Assembly (NCBI RefSeq): GCF_022394535.1
Contig: NZ_CP089414.1
Span: 4,588,001 to 4,652,000 of the forward strand
Direction of reading: 5' to 3'
Length of the DNA: 64,000 bases
DNA from: Dyella terrae
Lineage (GTDB): Bacteria; Pseudomonadota; Gammaproteobacteria; Xanthomonadales; Rhodanobacteraceae
Shown here piece by piece: positions 29,899-40,025 of the stretch (within the stretch, counting starts at the first letter, position 1; the number at the start of each line of letters is the position of its first letter). The translations under genes and the position numbers were made by a program. Under the pieces are notes generated by a model. It saw only the letters and a list, made by a program, of their open reading frames with translations. It ran no database searches and was not told the DNA's origin.

Positions 29899-30255
29899 GT
29901 GGCGACGGTCGCGCGCTGGTTCGTGCGGACACTGCCGGCAGCGGTGTGGACCTGTGTGGTCGCGCTGTTGCCCTGGTGGATGGGCTTGTCGCTGGTGGTG
30001 TTGTCGGTGCTTGGCGCGGTGCTGTTCGACCGGCGCATCGTTCACTACGCGGAATTGTGTCGTCGTGCCCTACGCTGGGGTTTGCCGGGTCTGCTGTTCG
30101 CGGTACAGCGCGCGCTGGGCGGTGACCTGATCGCCTGGGGCGCGGCACTGCTTGGTGCGCTGGTGGGTTTCTCGCTGGTGGTGTTGATGGAGTCGCTGCT
30201 CGATCACCGCGTGCAGCGGACCGCGCAAGCTGAAGGTCTCACCCGAATGGAGTGA
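29899..30255 (+). CDS. Small membrane protein, unknown function
   Basis: The 118-residue protein starts at a GTG and has about four hydrophobic segments (TVARWFVRTLPAAVWTCVVALL, GLSLVVLSVLGAVLF, LPGLLFAVQRALGG, AALLGALVGFSLVVLME). No family is recognised. It starts 30 bases after purL and is followed 7 bases later by another unknown gene, so both may be read through from purL. Confidence 0.6.
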   Translation: MATVARWFVRTLPAAVWTCVVALLPWWMGLSLVVLSVLGAVLFDRRIVHYAELCRRALRWGLPGLLFAVQRALGGDLIAWGAALLGALVGFSLVVLMESLLDHRVQRTAQAEGLTRME

Positions 30256-30262
30256 GCTGGCC

Positions 30263-30643
30263 ATGGCATCCGTCGGGCCGCCGGCACACATCATCGAACT
30301 GGCGTGGGCGCGTTGGCAGGAGGCCGCGGGCCTGTTCGCGGATGCCGCTGGGCCAGCGCGGTTCGAGTCCACGGGTAAAGGGCGTGGACGTTACTTATTC
30401 GCGCAAGGCAAGGTTATCGACAAGGCCAGCCCGCGCTACTGCTTCAGCCCTGGCGGTCGATGGTTTGCCGCAAACCTGCCGGGCGGACGCGGTGAAGTAC
30501 TGTGGGACACGCGGAGCGGTCACACGCACCGCTTGATGGGGTGGCAGCTCAGTGGCTGGGAAGGCGAGCAGCCATGGTTGGCGCGGGGTAGCAACGGTGT
30601 GCCGACTGCCTTGCATGAAGTGCTAGGGCAGGAACGGCGGTAA
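30263..30643 (+). CDS. Conserved-looking soluble protein, unknown function
   Basis: The 126-residue protein has no signal peptide or membrane segment. It is rich in Trp and Gly in its second half (GRWFAANLPGGRGEVLWDTRSGHTHRLMGWQLSGWEGEQPWLARGS), which suggests a compact beta domain. No family is recognised. It lies 7 bases after the membrane protein gene and 38 bases before the glycosyltransferase gene. The start at 30263 has GGAGTGAGC upstream, a plausible ribosome binding site. Confidence 0.6.
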   Translation: MASVGPPAHIIELAWARWQEAAGLFADAAGPARFESTGKGRGRYLFAQGKVIDKASPRYCFSPGGRWFAANLPGGRGEVLWDTRSGHTHRLMGWQLSGWEGEQPWLARGSNGVPTALHEVLGQERR

Positions 30644-30681
30644 GTGCCGGAATCATCCCTCGACGTACTGGACAACGCATA

Positions 30682-31596
30682 GTGGTGGTTGTGAATACCG
30701 ACGTATCTTCTTCCTTGGTTTCCGTGTTGCCGGTCAGTGTGATCGTGGTGGCGGCCGACAGCGGCCCCAGCCTGCGCGATTGCGTACGGCGCGTGCTCGC
30801 GTGCGACGTGCCGCTGGAGATGATCCTGGTCGACAACGCCTCGTCCGACGGCATTCCGCAGGCGATCGCGCGTGCTCACCAGAACGACGCGCGGCTGCGT
30901 GTGATCTACAACCACGCCAATCTCGGCTTTGGTCCGGCGATGAACCGCGGCGCCGCGCAATCGCACGGTAAATCGCTGCTCATCCTCAACCCCGATTGCC
31001 TGATCGACAACGACATCCTGCAGCGCCTGCTCGGCATGCTGGCGGCCAATCCGCGCGCCGGTGTGATCGGTGCGGTGGTCTGCGATGAAGACGGCACGCC
31101 AGACCCGGCCTCCCGGCGCCGCGACCCTCTGATGCGTCGCGCGCTAAATACGCTGTTCAAGCGTGCAGGTGAAGGCATCAACATCGATGGTCCGATCCCG
31201 CACGAACTGATCGAGGCCGAAGCTGTGTCTGGCGCCTTGATGCTGATGCCGCACCGCGTGTTCGACTACCTCGCCGGTTTCGACGAAGACTACTTCCTGC
31301 ATTGCGAAGACCTGGACCTGTGCCGCCGCGTGCGCGATGCCGGCTACCGGGTGCTGCTTGCTGGTGATGTGCGCGTGCTTCACGGCAAGGGTACGTCCAG
31401 TCGCCACCGTCCGGTGTTCGTCAGCCGTCACAAGCATCGCGGCATGTGGCGCTGGTTCCGCAAGTTCGATCCGGATGCGCGCAAACCAGTGGTCGCAGCC
31501 ACCGTATGGCTGGGTATTTGGTCGCACTTCCTGCTGCAGATTCCCGGCCAGCTCTGGCGACTGGCCAAGCGCAAGCGTTCGAAGGACGCCGCGTGA
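30682..31596 (+). CDS. Glycosyltransferase family 2
   Basis: The 304-residue protein has a GT-A fold: VSVIVVAADSGPSLRDCV, ILVDNASSDGIPQ, NLGFGPAMNRGAAQSHGKSLLILNPDC (metal-binding D-x-D equivalent is NPD) and FLHCEDLDLCRRVRDAGYRV (the ED acceptor-site motif). This pattern matches rhamnosyltransferase/WbbL-like enzymes of cell-surface glycan synthesis. A weak C-terminal hydrophobic stretch (VVAATVWLGIWSHFLLQIPG) may contact the membrane. The start is a GTG; codons 1-4 hold alternatives. Its stop overlaps the next gene by 4 bases. Confidence 0.88.
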   Translation: MVVVNTDVSSSLVSVLPVSVIVVAADSGPSLRDCVRRVLACDVPLEMILVDNASSDGIPQAIARAHQNDARLRVIYNHANLGFGPAMNRGAAQSHGKSLLILNPDCLIDNDILQRLLGMLAANPRAGVIGAVVCDEDGTPDPASRRRDPLMRRALNTLFKRAGEGINIDGPIPHELIEAEAVSGALMLMPHRVFDYLAGFDEDYFLHCEDLDLCRRVRDAGYRVLLAGDVRVLHGKGTSSRHRPVFVSRHKHRGMWRWFRKFDPDARKPVVAATVWLGIWSHFLLQIPGQLWRLAKRKRSKDAA

Positions 31597-32492
31597 GCGA
31601 ACCCCGCACGCGCACATCGACGGCAGCCACGCTGGGGCTGGTTTCCGTCACGGCGGTCTGGGGCTCCACCTTTTTCCTGATCAAGGATCTGGTGGGCCGC
31701 ATGGCGGTGGCCGATTTTCTCGCCGTGCGCTTTCTTATCGCCGCATTGTCGATGGCGTTGCTGTTCCACCGCTCGCTGTTTCGCCTGAGCCGCCGCGAGT
31801 GGTGGCAGGGCGTGGCGCTAGGGGCGGTATACGGTATCGCGCAATTGCTGCAGACCTCCGGGCTGGAGCACACCTCGGCCAGCATCAGTGGTTTCGTCAC
31901 CGGCATGTATGTTGTTTTCACGCCGTTGCTCGGCACCGTGCTGCTGCGCCAGCGCTTGCCGCCCGTGACATGGATCGCCGTGCTGCTTGCGGTCGGTGGC
32001 CTCGGCCTGTTGGCCCTGCATGGTTTCAGCATCGGCTACGGCGTGTGGCTCACGCTCGCATCGGCGGCGCTGTATGGCCTGCATATCGTGGGGCTGGGAG
32101 CGTGGTCGCGCCCCGGCAGTGCCTTTGCGCTGTCGACAGTGCAGATGCTCGTGATCGCCGTGACCTGCCTGCTGGCGACACTGCCATCGGGTCCGTCACT
32201 GCCACCCGATACCAGTGCGTGGGCAGCCGTTATCTATATGGCGTTGGTGGCCGGCGCGGGCGCGATGCTCGTGCAGACCTGGGCGCAAGCCCATCTTTCA
32301 CCCACGCGGGCGGCCATCGTGATGACGCTGGAGCCGGTGTTCGCTGCGGGCTTCGCCGTCAGCTTCGGCCATGACGAGCTGACGTGGCGCATGCTGGTTG
32401 GCGGGGCGCTGGTGTTGGCAGCGATGTACCTGGTCGAACTGGCGCCGCGCAGTAGTGCGGTGAAAGCGGAAGGGCTGCACCACGAAGTCTAA
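31593..32492 (+). CDS. EamA/DMT-family exporter
   Basis: The 299-residue protein starts at a GTG overlapping the glycosyltransferase stop (GTGA). It has ten predicted membrane helices in two EamA repeats; the first begins LGLVSVTAVWGSTFFLIKDLVG (with the conserved WGSTF) and the second is in the half after residue 150 and ends with PVFAAGFAVSFGHDELTWRMLVGGALVLAAMYLVEL. DMT exporters move amino acids, metabolites or drugs; the substrate is unknown. It is translationally coupled to the glycosyltransferase gene. Confidence 0.9.
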   Translation: MSEPRTRTSTAATLGLVSVTAVWGSTFFLIKDLVGRMAVADFLAVRFLIAALSMALLFHRSLFRLSRREWWQGVALGAVYGIAQLLQTSGLEHTSASISGFVTGMYVVFTPLLGTVLLRQRLPPVTWIAVLLAVGGLGLLALHGFSIGYGVWLTLASAALYGLHIVGLGAWSRPGSAFALSTVQMLVIAVTCLLATLPSGPSLPPDTSAWAAVIYMALVAGAGAMLVQTWAQAHLSPTRAAIVMTLEPVFAAGFAVSFGHDELTWRMLVGGALVLAAMYLVELAPRSSAVKAEGLHHEV

Positions 32493-32514
32493 GCACCCTA
32501 TGGCGGGCGCCGGT

Positions 32515-33030
32515 TCAATCCTTGCGCTTGGGCGGATGCGGCTGCATCGCAAGGCGCACCAGATAGACCACGATCACAACGTTTGCGACCAAGGCGCCGA
32601 GCTTCAGCCAGGCGAACTTGTGCACGGTCTCGTACAGTTCCAGCGGGATCAGCGAGCCGGTGGCGATCACCGTGAACCATTCGGCCCAGTGCTTGCGCAG
32701 CCATAAGCCGGTGCCTTCGGTAGCGAAGATGGCTGCATAGGCCAGCGCCACCAAGCCAATCGCGACGAACTTGCTCGGGCCCAGTGATTGCAGCAGTTCC
32801 ACCAGCCGCCAGCGCAGGCCGTTGCTGTCGGTCAGGGACAGGTGCTCCAGCCAGTGCACCAGCTTTTCGAAGTTTTGCTCACGGTCCAGATGGAAGGCGA
32901 AAGCCGCCACCAGGATCAGGCACACGGTCTTCACCGCCTTGTAGATGGCGATGATGCGCAGGCCGAGGCTGTGCTGGGCTTCGATCTCCGACGACGGCTG
33001 GAGATGCGGATGGTGGTGGGCTTCGGTCAT
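32515..33030 (-). CDS. DUF2127 membrane protein
   Basis: The 171-residue protein has a His-rich N-terminus (TEAHHHPHLQ) and four membrane helices. The segments LRIIAIYKAVKTVCLILVA, EGTGLWLRKHWAEWFTVIATGSLIPLELYE and LVANVVIVVYLV match the DUF2127 family of unknown function. It converges with the DMT exporter across 22 bases. Confidence 0.83.
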   Translation of the reverse strand: MTEAHHHPHLQPSSEIEAQHSLGLRIIAIYKAVKTVCLILVAAFAFHLDREQNFEKLVHWLEHLSLTDSNGLRWRLVELLQSLGPSKFVAIGLVALAYAAIFATEGTGLWLRKHWAEWFTVIATGSLIPLELYETVHKFAWLKLGALVANVVIVVYLVRLAMQPHPPKRKD

Positions 33031-33118
33031 CGGGAATCGCGGGGGTAACGAGCAGTCATGATCACCGCGTGATCATGAAGGGTCGCGCACCGGTTGCCCA
33101 GTCCCGTCCAGAGACAAG

Positions 33119-33149
33119 AAAGACCATGCCCCGCTGGAGCATGGTCTTT
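33119..33149 (-). terminator. Terminator of the cstA-ybdD unit
   Basis: An 11-bp perfect stem (aaagaccatgc / gcatggtcttt) with a 9-nt loop lies 93 bases after the YbdD-like stop. On the minus strand it is followed by CTTGTCTC after a TTT. Confidence 0.7.
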
Positions 33150-33241
33150 GGCCGATTCCAGGCTGGGCAGAGTCTTAGAGTTGCTAACAAAACGTAGCGA
33201 GCGCCCGCCTGACGGTCGCGCAGTAGTTTTGTTGGCAGCTC

Positions 33242-33436
33242 TCAGCAGCAGCGCCCGCCGGTGCCCTTGTAACGGGCGATCTGGCGCTCCCTGAAAAACT
33301 CCTTGTAGCTGGGCACCGGGCGCTCCGGGTGATGATCGCGCAGGTGCTTCACGTACACGTCGTAATCCGGGATGCCGCAGCAGAGGCGGGCGGTCTGTAC
33401 CGCCCACTTCCGGATCGCCTGCAGCTTCGCTTTCAT
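33242..33436 (-). CDS. YbdD/YjiX family small protein
   Basis: The 64-residue protein has the family pattern WAVQTARLCCGIPDYDVYVKHLRDHHPERPVPSYKEFFRERQIARYKG, with C-terminal CC. These proteins are almost always encoded directly behind CstA-type carriers and in E. coli (YjiX with BtsT) are needed for carrier function. Here it starts 10 bases after the cstA stop, with GAGGG upstream. Confidence 0.92.
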   Translation of the reverse strand: MKAKLQAIRKWAVQTARLCCGIPDYDVYVKHLRDHHPERPVPSYKEFFRERQIARYKGTGGRCC

Positions 33437-33446
33437 GATCGAGCCC

Positions 33447-35522
33447 TCAACGGGTGGTCACCGAGCCCAGCGCAACGTACGGCTCTTCGTTGGCGGTGGG
33501 ATGGTTGATGCCCCATGCCTTGACCATCGCACGGATAGTGAAGCCCAGCATGGCCAGGATGAGCAACATGAAGATGCCCGTCAGCGCGGCATCGACATAG
33601 TTGTTGGTGACGATGCGCTGCATCTCCTCCACCGTCTTGGCCGGCGCCAGCAGCTTGCCGTCGGCGGCGGCCTGCGCGTACTTCTGCGCGGCGGCGGTGA
33701 AGCTGATGGGGCCGCTGAGCTTCTCCCAGCCCGCGGTGAGCGTGCACACCACCAGCCAGATCGCAGGGATGCCCGGCACCAACACATAGCGCTCGCGCTT
33801 GAGCTTCACCGTGACCACGGTGGCCAGCATCAACGCCACGGCAGCCAGCATCTGGTTGGCGATACCGAACAGTGGCCATAGCGTGTTGATGCCACCTAGT
33901 GGATCGACCGCACCCTGGTATAGGAAGTAACCCCACAGGCCTACGCAGATCGCGGTGGCGAGCAGGTTGCCCGTCCACGATTCGGTGTGTTGCAGCGGCT
34001 TGTGGACGAGGCCAGCGATCTCCTGAATCATGAAGCGGCCCACGCGCGTGCCGGCATCGACCGTAGTCAGGATGAACAGCGCTTCGAACAAGATGGCGTA
34101 GTGGTACCAGAACGCCATCATGCCCTCGCCCGGGATAATGCCGTGCAGTAGCTGGGCCATGCCCACCGCCAGTGTCGGTGCGCCGCCGGCGCGACTGAGC
34201 ACACTGGACTCGCCGATGTTCTTGGCGGTGTTGAGCAACTCGTCCGGCGACACCACGAAGCCCCACTGGCTGATGGCGGTGGCCGCCGACTGCGCAGTGG
34301 TGCCGATGAGTGCGGAAGGCGAGTTCATCGCGAAGTACACGCCCGGATGCAGCGACGCCGCTGCAATCAGCGCCATGATGGCGACGAAGGCCTCCATCAG
34401 CATGCCGCCGTAGCCGATCATGCGCGCTTCGCCTTCACTGGCGATGAGCTTGGGCGTGGTGCCCGAAGCGATGATCGAATGCCAGCCCGACACCGCACCG
34501 CACGCGATGGTGATGAACAGGAACGGGAACAGATTGCCCTGGAATACCGGGCCGGTACCGTCGATGAACTTGGTCACCGCCGGCATCTGCAGCGTCGGCG
34601 CGGCCAGGAAAATGGCCAGTGCCAGCAGCAGGATGGTGCCGATCTTGAGGAAGGTGCTGAGGTAATCGCGCGGCGCGAGCAGCAGCCACACCGGAAGCAC
34701 CGAAGCGCAGAAACCGTAGCCGATCAACAGCCAGGCGAGCGACTTGGCGTCGAAGTCGAACACGGCCGACCAGGTAGGCGAGGCGGCGACGTGCGAACCA
34801 AACCAGATCGAGCCCAGCAGCAGGATCAGGCCGATGATCGACACCTCAAGAATCTTGCCCGGACGCAGCCAGCGCAGGTAGATGCCCATCAGCAGCGCAA
34901 TCGGGATTGTCGCGGCCACGGTGAACGTGCCCCATGGGCTGTGCGTGAGCGCCTTGACCACCACCAGCGCGAGCACCGCCAGCACGATCATCATCAGCAC
35001 CAGCACGCCGAACATGGCCACCACGCCAGCTACCGTCCCCAGCTCGTCGCGCAGCATGTTGCCGAGCGAGCGGCCATCGCGGCGCACCGATAGGCCCAGG
35101 ATCATGAAGTCCTGCACAGCACCGGCGAACACCACACCGAACAGGATCCACAGCGTGCCGGGCAGATAACCCATCTGCGCCGCGAGCACGGGGCCTACCA
35201 GCGGGCCGGCGCCGGCGATGGCGGCGAAGTGGTGGCCGAACACCACCCACTTGTCGGTTGGCACGTAGTCCAGGCCGTCATTGCGCAACACGGCAGGCGT
35301 GGCCCGGGTGGGGTCCATGCACAGCACTTTGTCGTTGATGAACTTGCCGTAGAAGCGATAACCGATCACGAAGACCGCGATGCTCGCGGCCACTACCCAG
35401 ATCGCGTTGATCGGCTCACCACGGCGCAGCGCGACTACGCCCAGGCACCAAGCGCCGACGATGGCGATGGCGGCCCACAGGATCTTTCCCGCGGGGCTTG
35501 GTTTGACGACGGCCGTAGACAT
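33447..35522 (-). CDS. cstA: CstA-family carbon starvation transporter
   Basis: The 691-residue inner-membrane protein starts at the ATG at 35522, placed by an AGGAG ribosome binding site; the longer frame adds residues without support. About 16-18 helices. The CstA signature segments GHHFAAIAGAGPLVGPVLAAQMGYLPG and LGNMLRDELG are present, as is FNxxFIxT-like LFEALFILTTVDAGTRVGRFM. The family imports pyruvate or peptides during carbon starvation. It forms a two-gene unit with the YbdD-like gene and is closed by a terminator. Confidence 0.94.
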   Translation of the reverse strand: MSTAVVKPSPAGKILWAAIAIVGAWCLGVVALRRGEPINAIWVVAASIAVFVIGYRFYGKFINDKVLCMDPTRATPAVLRNDGLDYVPTDKWVVFGHHFAAIAGAGPLVGPVLAAQMGYLPGTLWILFGVVFAGAVQDFMILGLSVRRDGRSLGNMLRDELGTVAGVVAMFGVLVLMMIVLAVLALVVVKALTHSPWGTFTVAATIPIALLMGIYLRWLRPGKILEVSIIGLILLLGSIWFGSHVAASPTWSAVFDFDAKSLAWLLIGYGFCASVLPVWLLLAPRDYLSTFLKIGTILLLALAIFLAAPTLQMPAVTKFIDGTGPVFQGNLFPFLFITIACGAVSGWHSIIASGTTPKLIASEGEARMIGYGGMLMEAFVAIMALIAAASLHPGVYFAMNSPSALIGTTAQSAATAISQWGFVVSPDELLNTAKNIGESSVLSRAGGAPTLAVGMAQLLHGIIPGEGMMAFWYHYAILFEALFILTTVDAGTRVGRFMIQEIAGLVHKPLQHTESWTGNLLATAICVGLWGYFLYQGAVDPLGGINTLWPLFGIANQMLAAVALMLATVVTVKLKRERYVLVPGIPAIWLVVCTLTAGWEKLSGPISFTAAAQKYAQAAADGKLLAPAKTVEEMQRIVTNNYVDAALTGIFMLLILAMLGFTIRAMVKAWGINHPTANEEPYVALGSVTTR

Positions 35523-35661
35523 TCGCGTTGGCTCCTGGGAAGTCCCTCGCAAGGGTCGTCCCCAGTGGCACTGGGGTCAACGCCATTATGGACCCACGTG
35601 CATTAGCCATTGGTCGAATGCGTGTGGCGCACACGCTTGTGCGGCAGTGCAGCGTCGAAGC

Positions 35662-38600
35662 TCAGGCGAGCTGGGGCGGGCGAATAGCGGCAGCCAGTGC
35701 CTTCGCCAACTGCTGACCGTGCAATGGCTTGCGCAGGAAGCCGTCCATGCCCGCCTCGCGCGCCCGTGTTTCCTCATCGCCGCCGGAGCGCGCGGTGATG
35801 GCGACCATCGGCAGGTGTTCGCCATCCTGCTCGCGTGAGCGCACCAGACGCGCCCACTTGAAACCATCGACGCCGGGCAGATCCAGGTCGACCAGGGCGG
35901 CGTCGTAGTTTTGGCTCTCCATCGCCTGCAAGGCACGCAAGCCATTGGGTACGTGGTCTATCTGGTGGCCCTGGGCTTCCAGCAGGCCGGTAATCACGGC
36001 GGCCACGGTCAGGTCGTCCTCCAGCAGCAACAGGCGCAGGCTGGGGCCGCCGCTTGCCACGGCTTCGGCAACGGTGGTGTCGACGTGCCCATCCACGGCG
36101 GGCAGGGGTAGGTCCACTCGGAACGTGCTGCCCTTGCCCAGGGTGGATTCCAGGCTGATCTGTCCGCCCATCAAAGCCGTCAGCTCACGGCAGATGGCTG
36201 AGACCCAAGCCGCTGCCTGAGCCGCGCTGCGGGCTGTCCAACTGCTCGAAGCGCTTGAACAGGCGCGCCTGATCGGTCGGGGAAATGCCAGGGCCGGTAT
36301 CGCTTACCGTATAGCGCAGGTCGCCCGCGGCCATGTCCAGCGCGAGGCGGACCTCACCATGCTCGGTAAACTTCAATGCGTTGCCGCTGAGATTGAGCAG
36401 GATCTGCTTGATGCGCACGGCATCGCCCAGCACCTGCATCGGCACGTCGTCGGCCACTTCCACGCGCAGGGCGATGCCCTTGCTCACGGCGCGGCCGCGC
36501 TGCAGCTCGGCCGCGTCGCGCAGCAGCGAGCGCGGATCGAACGGCGCGGGCGTAAGTTGCAATCGACCCGCTTCGATGCGCGCCAGGTCGAGGGCATCAT
36601 TCACCAGCGTCAGCAGCACTTCGCCAGAGCGCTGGATGGTCTGCACGTAGTGCTTTTCGGTCGAGCCCAGCGGGCGGCTCAGCAGCAGCTCGGCCATGCC
36701 CAGCACGCCGGTCATCGGCGTGCGGATCTCGTGACCCAGCTCAGCAAGAAAGCGTGTCTTCGCCTCGCTCGCGGTTTGCGCGAGACGATGCTGTTGCGTC
36801 ACCAGTTCCAGTTGCATGCGCTGGCGCTGACGGCGACGCAGTGCGAGCAGCACGGCGGTAAGGATCAGGCCGATCAGTAGTGCGTAGGTCAGCCATGCCC
36901 ACCAACGCAACCATGGCGCGGTGTCGACGTGCAGGTGCAGTGGCGCTGGCAGTTCGCCCCATATGCCGTCCGGGCCTGCCGCCTGCACTCGCAACTGGTA
37001 ATCGCCGCTGGGCAACTGGGTAAAGCTGCGTTCGGCGCGGTGGCCGGTACTCACCCAATCGGTGTCCAGCCCGTCAAGGCGGAAGCGATACGTATTGCGT
37101 TCGGGCGCGATGTACGAAACGGCACGGGCGGTGATGGTCAGGTCACGGTCGTCCCAGTTCAGGCGCCAATGATCGTTCGTGCCATCGAGGCGTTGCGTAC
37201 GGCTGCCGCGTCGCACGCTGACGCCTTCAAGGCCCACGTGCGGTATGCGCGAGGATTCATTGATGCTGTCGGGGACGAAGCCAAGCACGCCGCTCTCGGT
37301 TGCGGCATAGACGTAGCCGTCTGCCCCTTCAGCGATGCTGACATTGGTGAATTGTCCGTCCGGCAGCCCTTGGTCGAGGCCGAATTCACGCACTCTGTCG
37401 GTGTGCGTGTCGTAGCGCCACAGGCCGCTGCGCGAGAAAAACCAGACTCGCCCAGCCTTGTCACCACGGATGCTGAGGACATCGGAAATGGGGTGCTGCA
37501 GATACAACGGATACGTGGCCAGCAACTTGGCCTTGCCGCCGTCCAGTTGGTAATGGCCCAGCTTTTCGCCGTCGAGCGTCCATAGCTGTCCGTCCCGCAG
37601 GTCGATCTGACCGATGTTGCCCTGGCGCACGCCGGCCACGAAACGCGCCCGCAGGTCGCCGGGTTCCCAGCGCAACAGGCCCGCGGCGGTGGCGACCCAC
37701 AGCGCATGGTCGAACCAGCGCAGATCACTGACGCTGGCCTCCTCGGCCTTGGGATCGAGCAGCAAGGGGCGCATGCGCTTGCCATCCGGGGCGACCGCGA
37801 TGACGCCATCGGGCTTTTCGAAGTAGGCCGTGCCGTCGTCGCCGAATTCGACACGCTCGGGCCTTCTCCCTTCGAGCTCAGTGACCTTGCCGTGATCCAG
37901 CAGGTAGGGCGTGCTGACCGAGCCGAACCACAGCCGCCCCGTGGCGTCTTCCGCCATGCTGTAAACATTCTTGCCTTGCGGCATGTGGAACGGCAGGTGT
38001 TCGACCTTGCCGGTGGACAGGTCGATCCGGTCGATTGCACCGTTCTTGCCGCCCACCCACAGGTGGTTGTCCCTGCTCGCCGCCACCGCGTTGTAGATGC
38101 CTGGCACCAGGCTCTCCGGGGCTTCCGGTATATGCGTGAAGAACCGCATGTCGGCCCAGTCGGGCGGCAGGTAGCTCAAGCCGTTCATGGTGCCGATCCA
38201 CAAACCACCTTCCTGATCGAGCACGAGGCTGTAGACGTTGCCGTCGGGCAGGCCATGCCGGAGCAGGGGACGTGCCTGCACATGCTGGAAGTGTCCGTCC
38301 GCCTGGCGTACGTACAAGCCGTCGTTGAAGCCCACCCATAGCCGACCCGTGCGGTCCGTTGCGGTGGAGGACACCTCCTGCTGCGGCAGCTCGTCCGGCG
38401 CCACCAGGCTGGCCACGCCATTCTCGCCAAGCGCGTAAAGCCCAAAGCTGGTGGCGATCATCAGCGTGCCGTTCTCGCGTCGCAACGCGTAGGCGCGCAG
38501 CGGTTTGTCGCGATACTCGTTGTCCGGACGCTCGAACGGCAGGTGGCGGATGCGCCCGTCCGACAGCATATGGTCCACGCCGCCTTTCGCGCCGACCCAT

Positions 38601-39175
38601 ACGCTGCCATCGGCATCCGCCAGCAGCGCGTAGATCACGTCCGATACAAGGCTGTCCGGATCGGCAAGGTTGCTCCGCACATGGTCGAAACCGCGGCCAT
38701 CCTTGCGCATGCGGTCCAGGCCCGCATCGAAATGCCCGACCCACAGCGATCCATCCGTGCCCTGCGCCAGTGCCGTCACATCGTCACTGCTGGGGGAGGT
38801 GTTGTCGGCCGGATTGTTGCGCCAGTAGTGGAAGTTCTCGTGGGCGGGGTCGTAGCGCACCAAGCCTTCCTGCCCGCCGCCCCAGAGCTGGCCGCTCGCA
38901 TCGACGAACAGGGTGGCCAGCGGGGATGCCGGGATCGAGCCCGAGTCGCGCGGATCGTGCCGCCATATGCGGAATCCACCACCGCCATAGCGGGCAACGC
39001 CGGATTCCGTGGACACCCACAGGTAGCCGTCGTGGTCCATCGCCAGCGCATCGATATTGCTGCTGGGCAGGCCCTCGGGTATGCCGTAATTGCGGAAGCT
39101 CGGTTCCGTCCATGGCATGGGGGCCGGCGCGGACACGGCCAGCGCGGCCTGAAGGATCAGTGCTACCAGCACCAC
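35662..39175 (-). pseudogene. Propeller-type hybrid sensor histidine kinase, split by a frameshift
   Basis: The first part (39175 to 36185) encodes a signal peptide, a two-component-regulator beta-propeller (many LWVG/WFGS-type blades, residues about 30-650), a Y_Y_Y domain, one membrane helix (about 765-790), the HisKA box LGHEIRTPMTGVLG (phosphoacceptor His815) and an ATPase domain up to GSGLGL. There an extra base at 36199 shifts the frame and a stop follows. The other frame continues AICRELTALMGGQISLES and the receiver domain (phosphoacceptor Asp in DAALVDLDLPGVDGF) to 35662. Without the extra base it is one protein of about 1170 aa. It has no C-terminal AraC-type HTH, so it is not a classical HTCS. 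The GTG start has GAGG just upstream. Confidence 0.88.
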
Positions 39176-39474
39176 GTGGCCTCACGGCTGGGGCTGCCAC
39201 ACGTCCGCGCAACCGGCAATGCCGGGCGCGGAAGCACGGATGGCAGCGTGGATGGTGGCACGTCAATTCCCCAGGTGTGTGTTGAAGCAATGAGAGGATT
39301 CTCCCAGAGGGCGGGAGCCAGGATGTGAACAGCGTCGCGTGGCGGCGCTGATGGAATCATCACGCGGCTTAACCGGCGATCTGCCGGCGTTGCTGGTATA
39401 AGTCGCCGCATCTGCCGGAACAGCCCGCGGGCCACCCCAGCCCCAGTCCGGCACCCGGTCCCGACGAGGTTTGC
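39176..39474. other. Divergent intergenic region, kinase and deformylase
   Basis: About 300 bases between the leftward sensor kinase and the rightward deformylase gene. No gene or repeat is recognised; it must contain both promoters. Confidence 0.4.
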
Positions 39475-40015
39475 ATGATCCGCGAAATCCTGAAGATGGG
39501 CGACCCCCGCCTGCTGCGCGTGGCCCCGCTGGTGCCCGACACGATGATCGGCAGTGCCGAACTGAGACGCACTGATCGCCGACATGTTCGACACCATGCA
39601 TGACGCTGGCGGTGTGGGCCTGGCTGCGCCGCAGATCGGCGTGGACCTGCAATTGGTGATCTTTGGTTTCGACAGTTCTGAGCGCTATCCGGACGCGCCG
39701 GCCGTGCCGCGCACCATTTTGCTTAATCCGATGATTACGCCGCTGTCGCAGGACATGGAGGAGGGCTGGGAGGGCTGCCTCTCCGTGCCAGGCCTGCGCG
39801 GCGCGGTAAACCGCTACACGCTGATCCGCTATCAAGGCGTGGACCCGAAGGGTGTGCAGATCGATCGCACGGCGGAGGGTTTTCATGCGCGTGTGGTGCA
39901 GCATGAGTGCGATCACTTGATCGGGCGGTTGTATCCGTCGCGGATCACGGATTTCAGTAAGTTTGGGTTTACTGAGGTGTTGTTTCCGGGGATGGATCCG
40001 GGGGCGGACGAGTAA
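39475..40015 (+). pseudogene. def: Peptide deformylase, frameshifted after codon 30
   Basis: The gene starts at the ATG at 39475 (MIREILKMGDPRLLRVAPLV) with GAGG upstream. After GSAEL an extra A at 39565 shifts the frame to an early stop; the other frame continues [25 protein letters not shown] to 40015. Restored length is 179 aa. All three deformylase motifs are intact: [18 protein letters not shown] (metal Cys) and QHECDHLIG (HExxH). The enzyme removes formyl groups from nascent proteins and is normally essential, so either a second copy exists elsewhere or the shift is a sequence error. Confidence 0.88.
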
Positions 40016-40025
40016 CGCTCCGCAG

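Noticed and set aside
35662..39175. Hybrid two-component system (HTCS) regulator
   Set aside because: The propeller, Y_Y_Y, kinase and receiver parts fit, but the protein ends after the receiver without an AraC-type DNA-binding domain.
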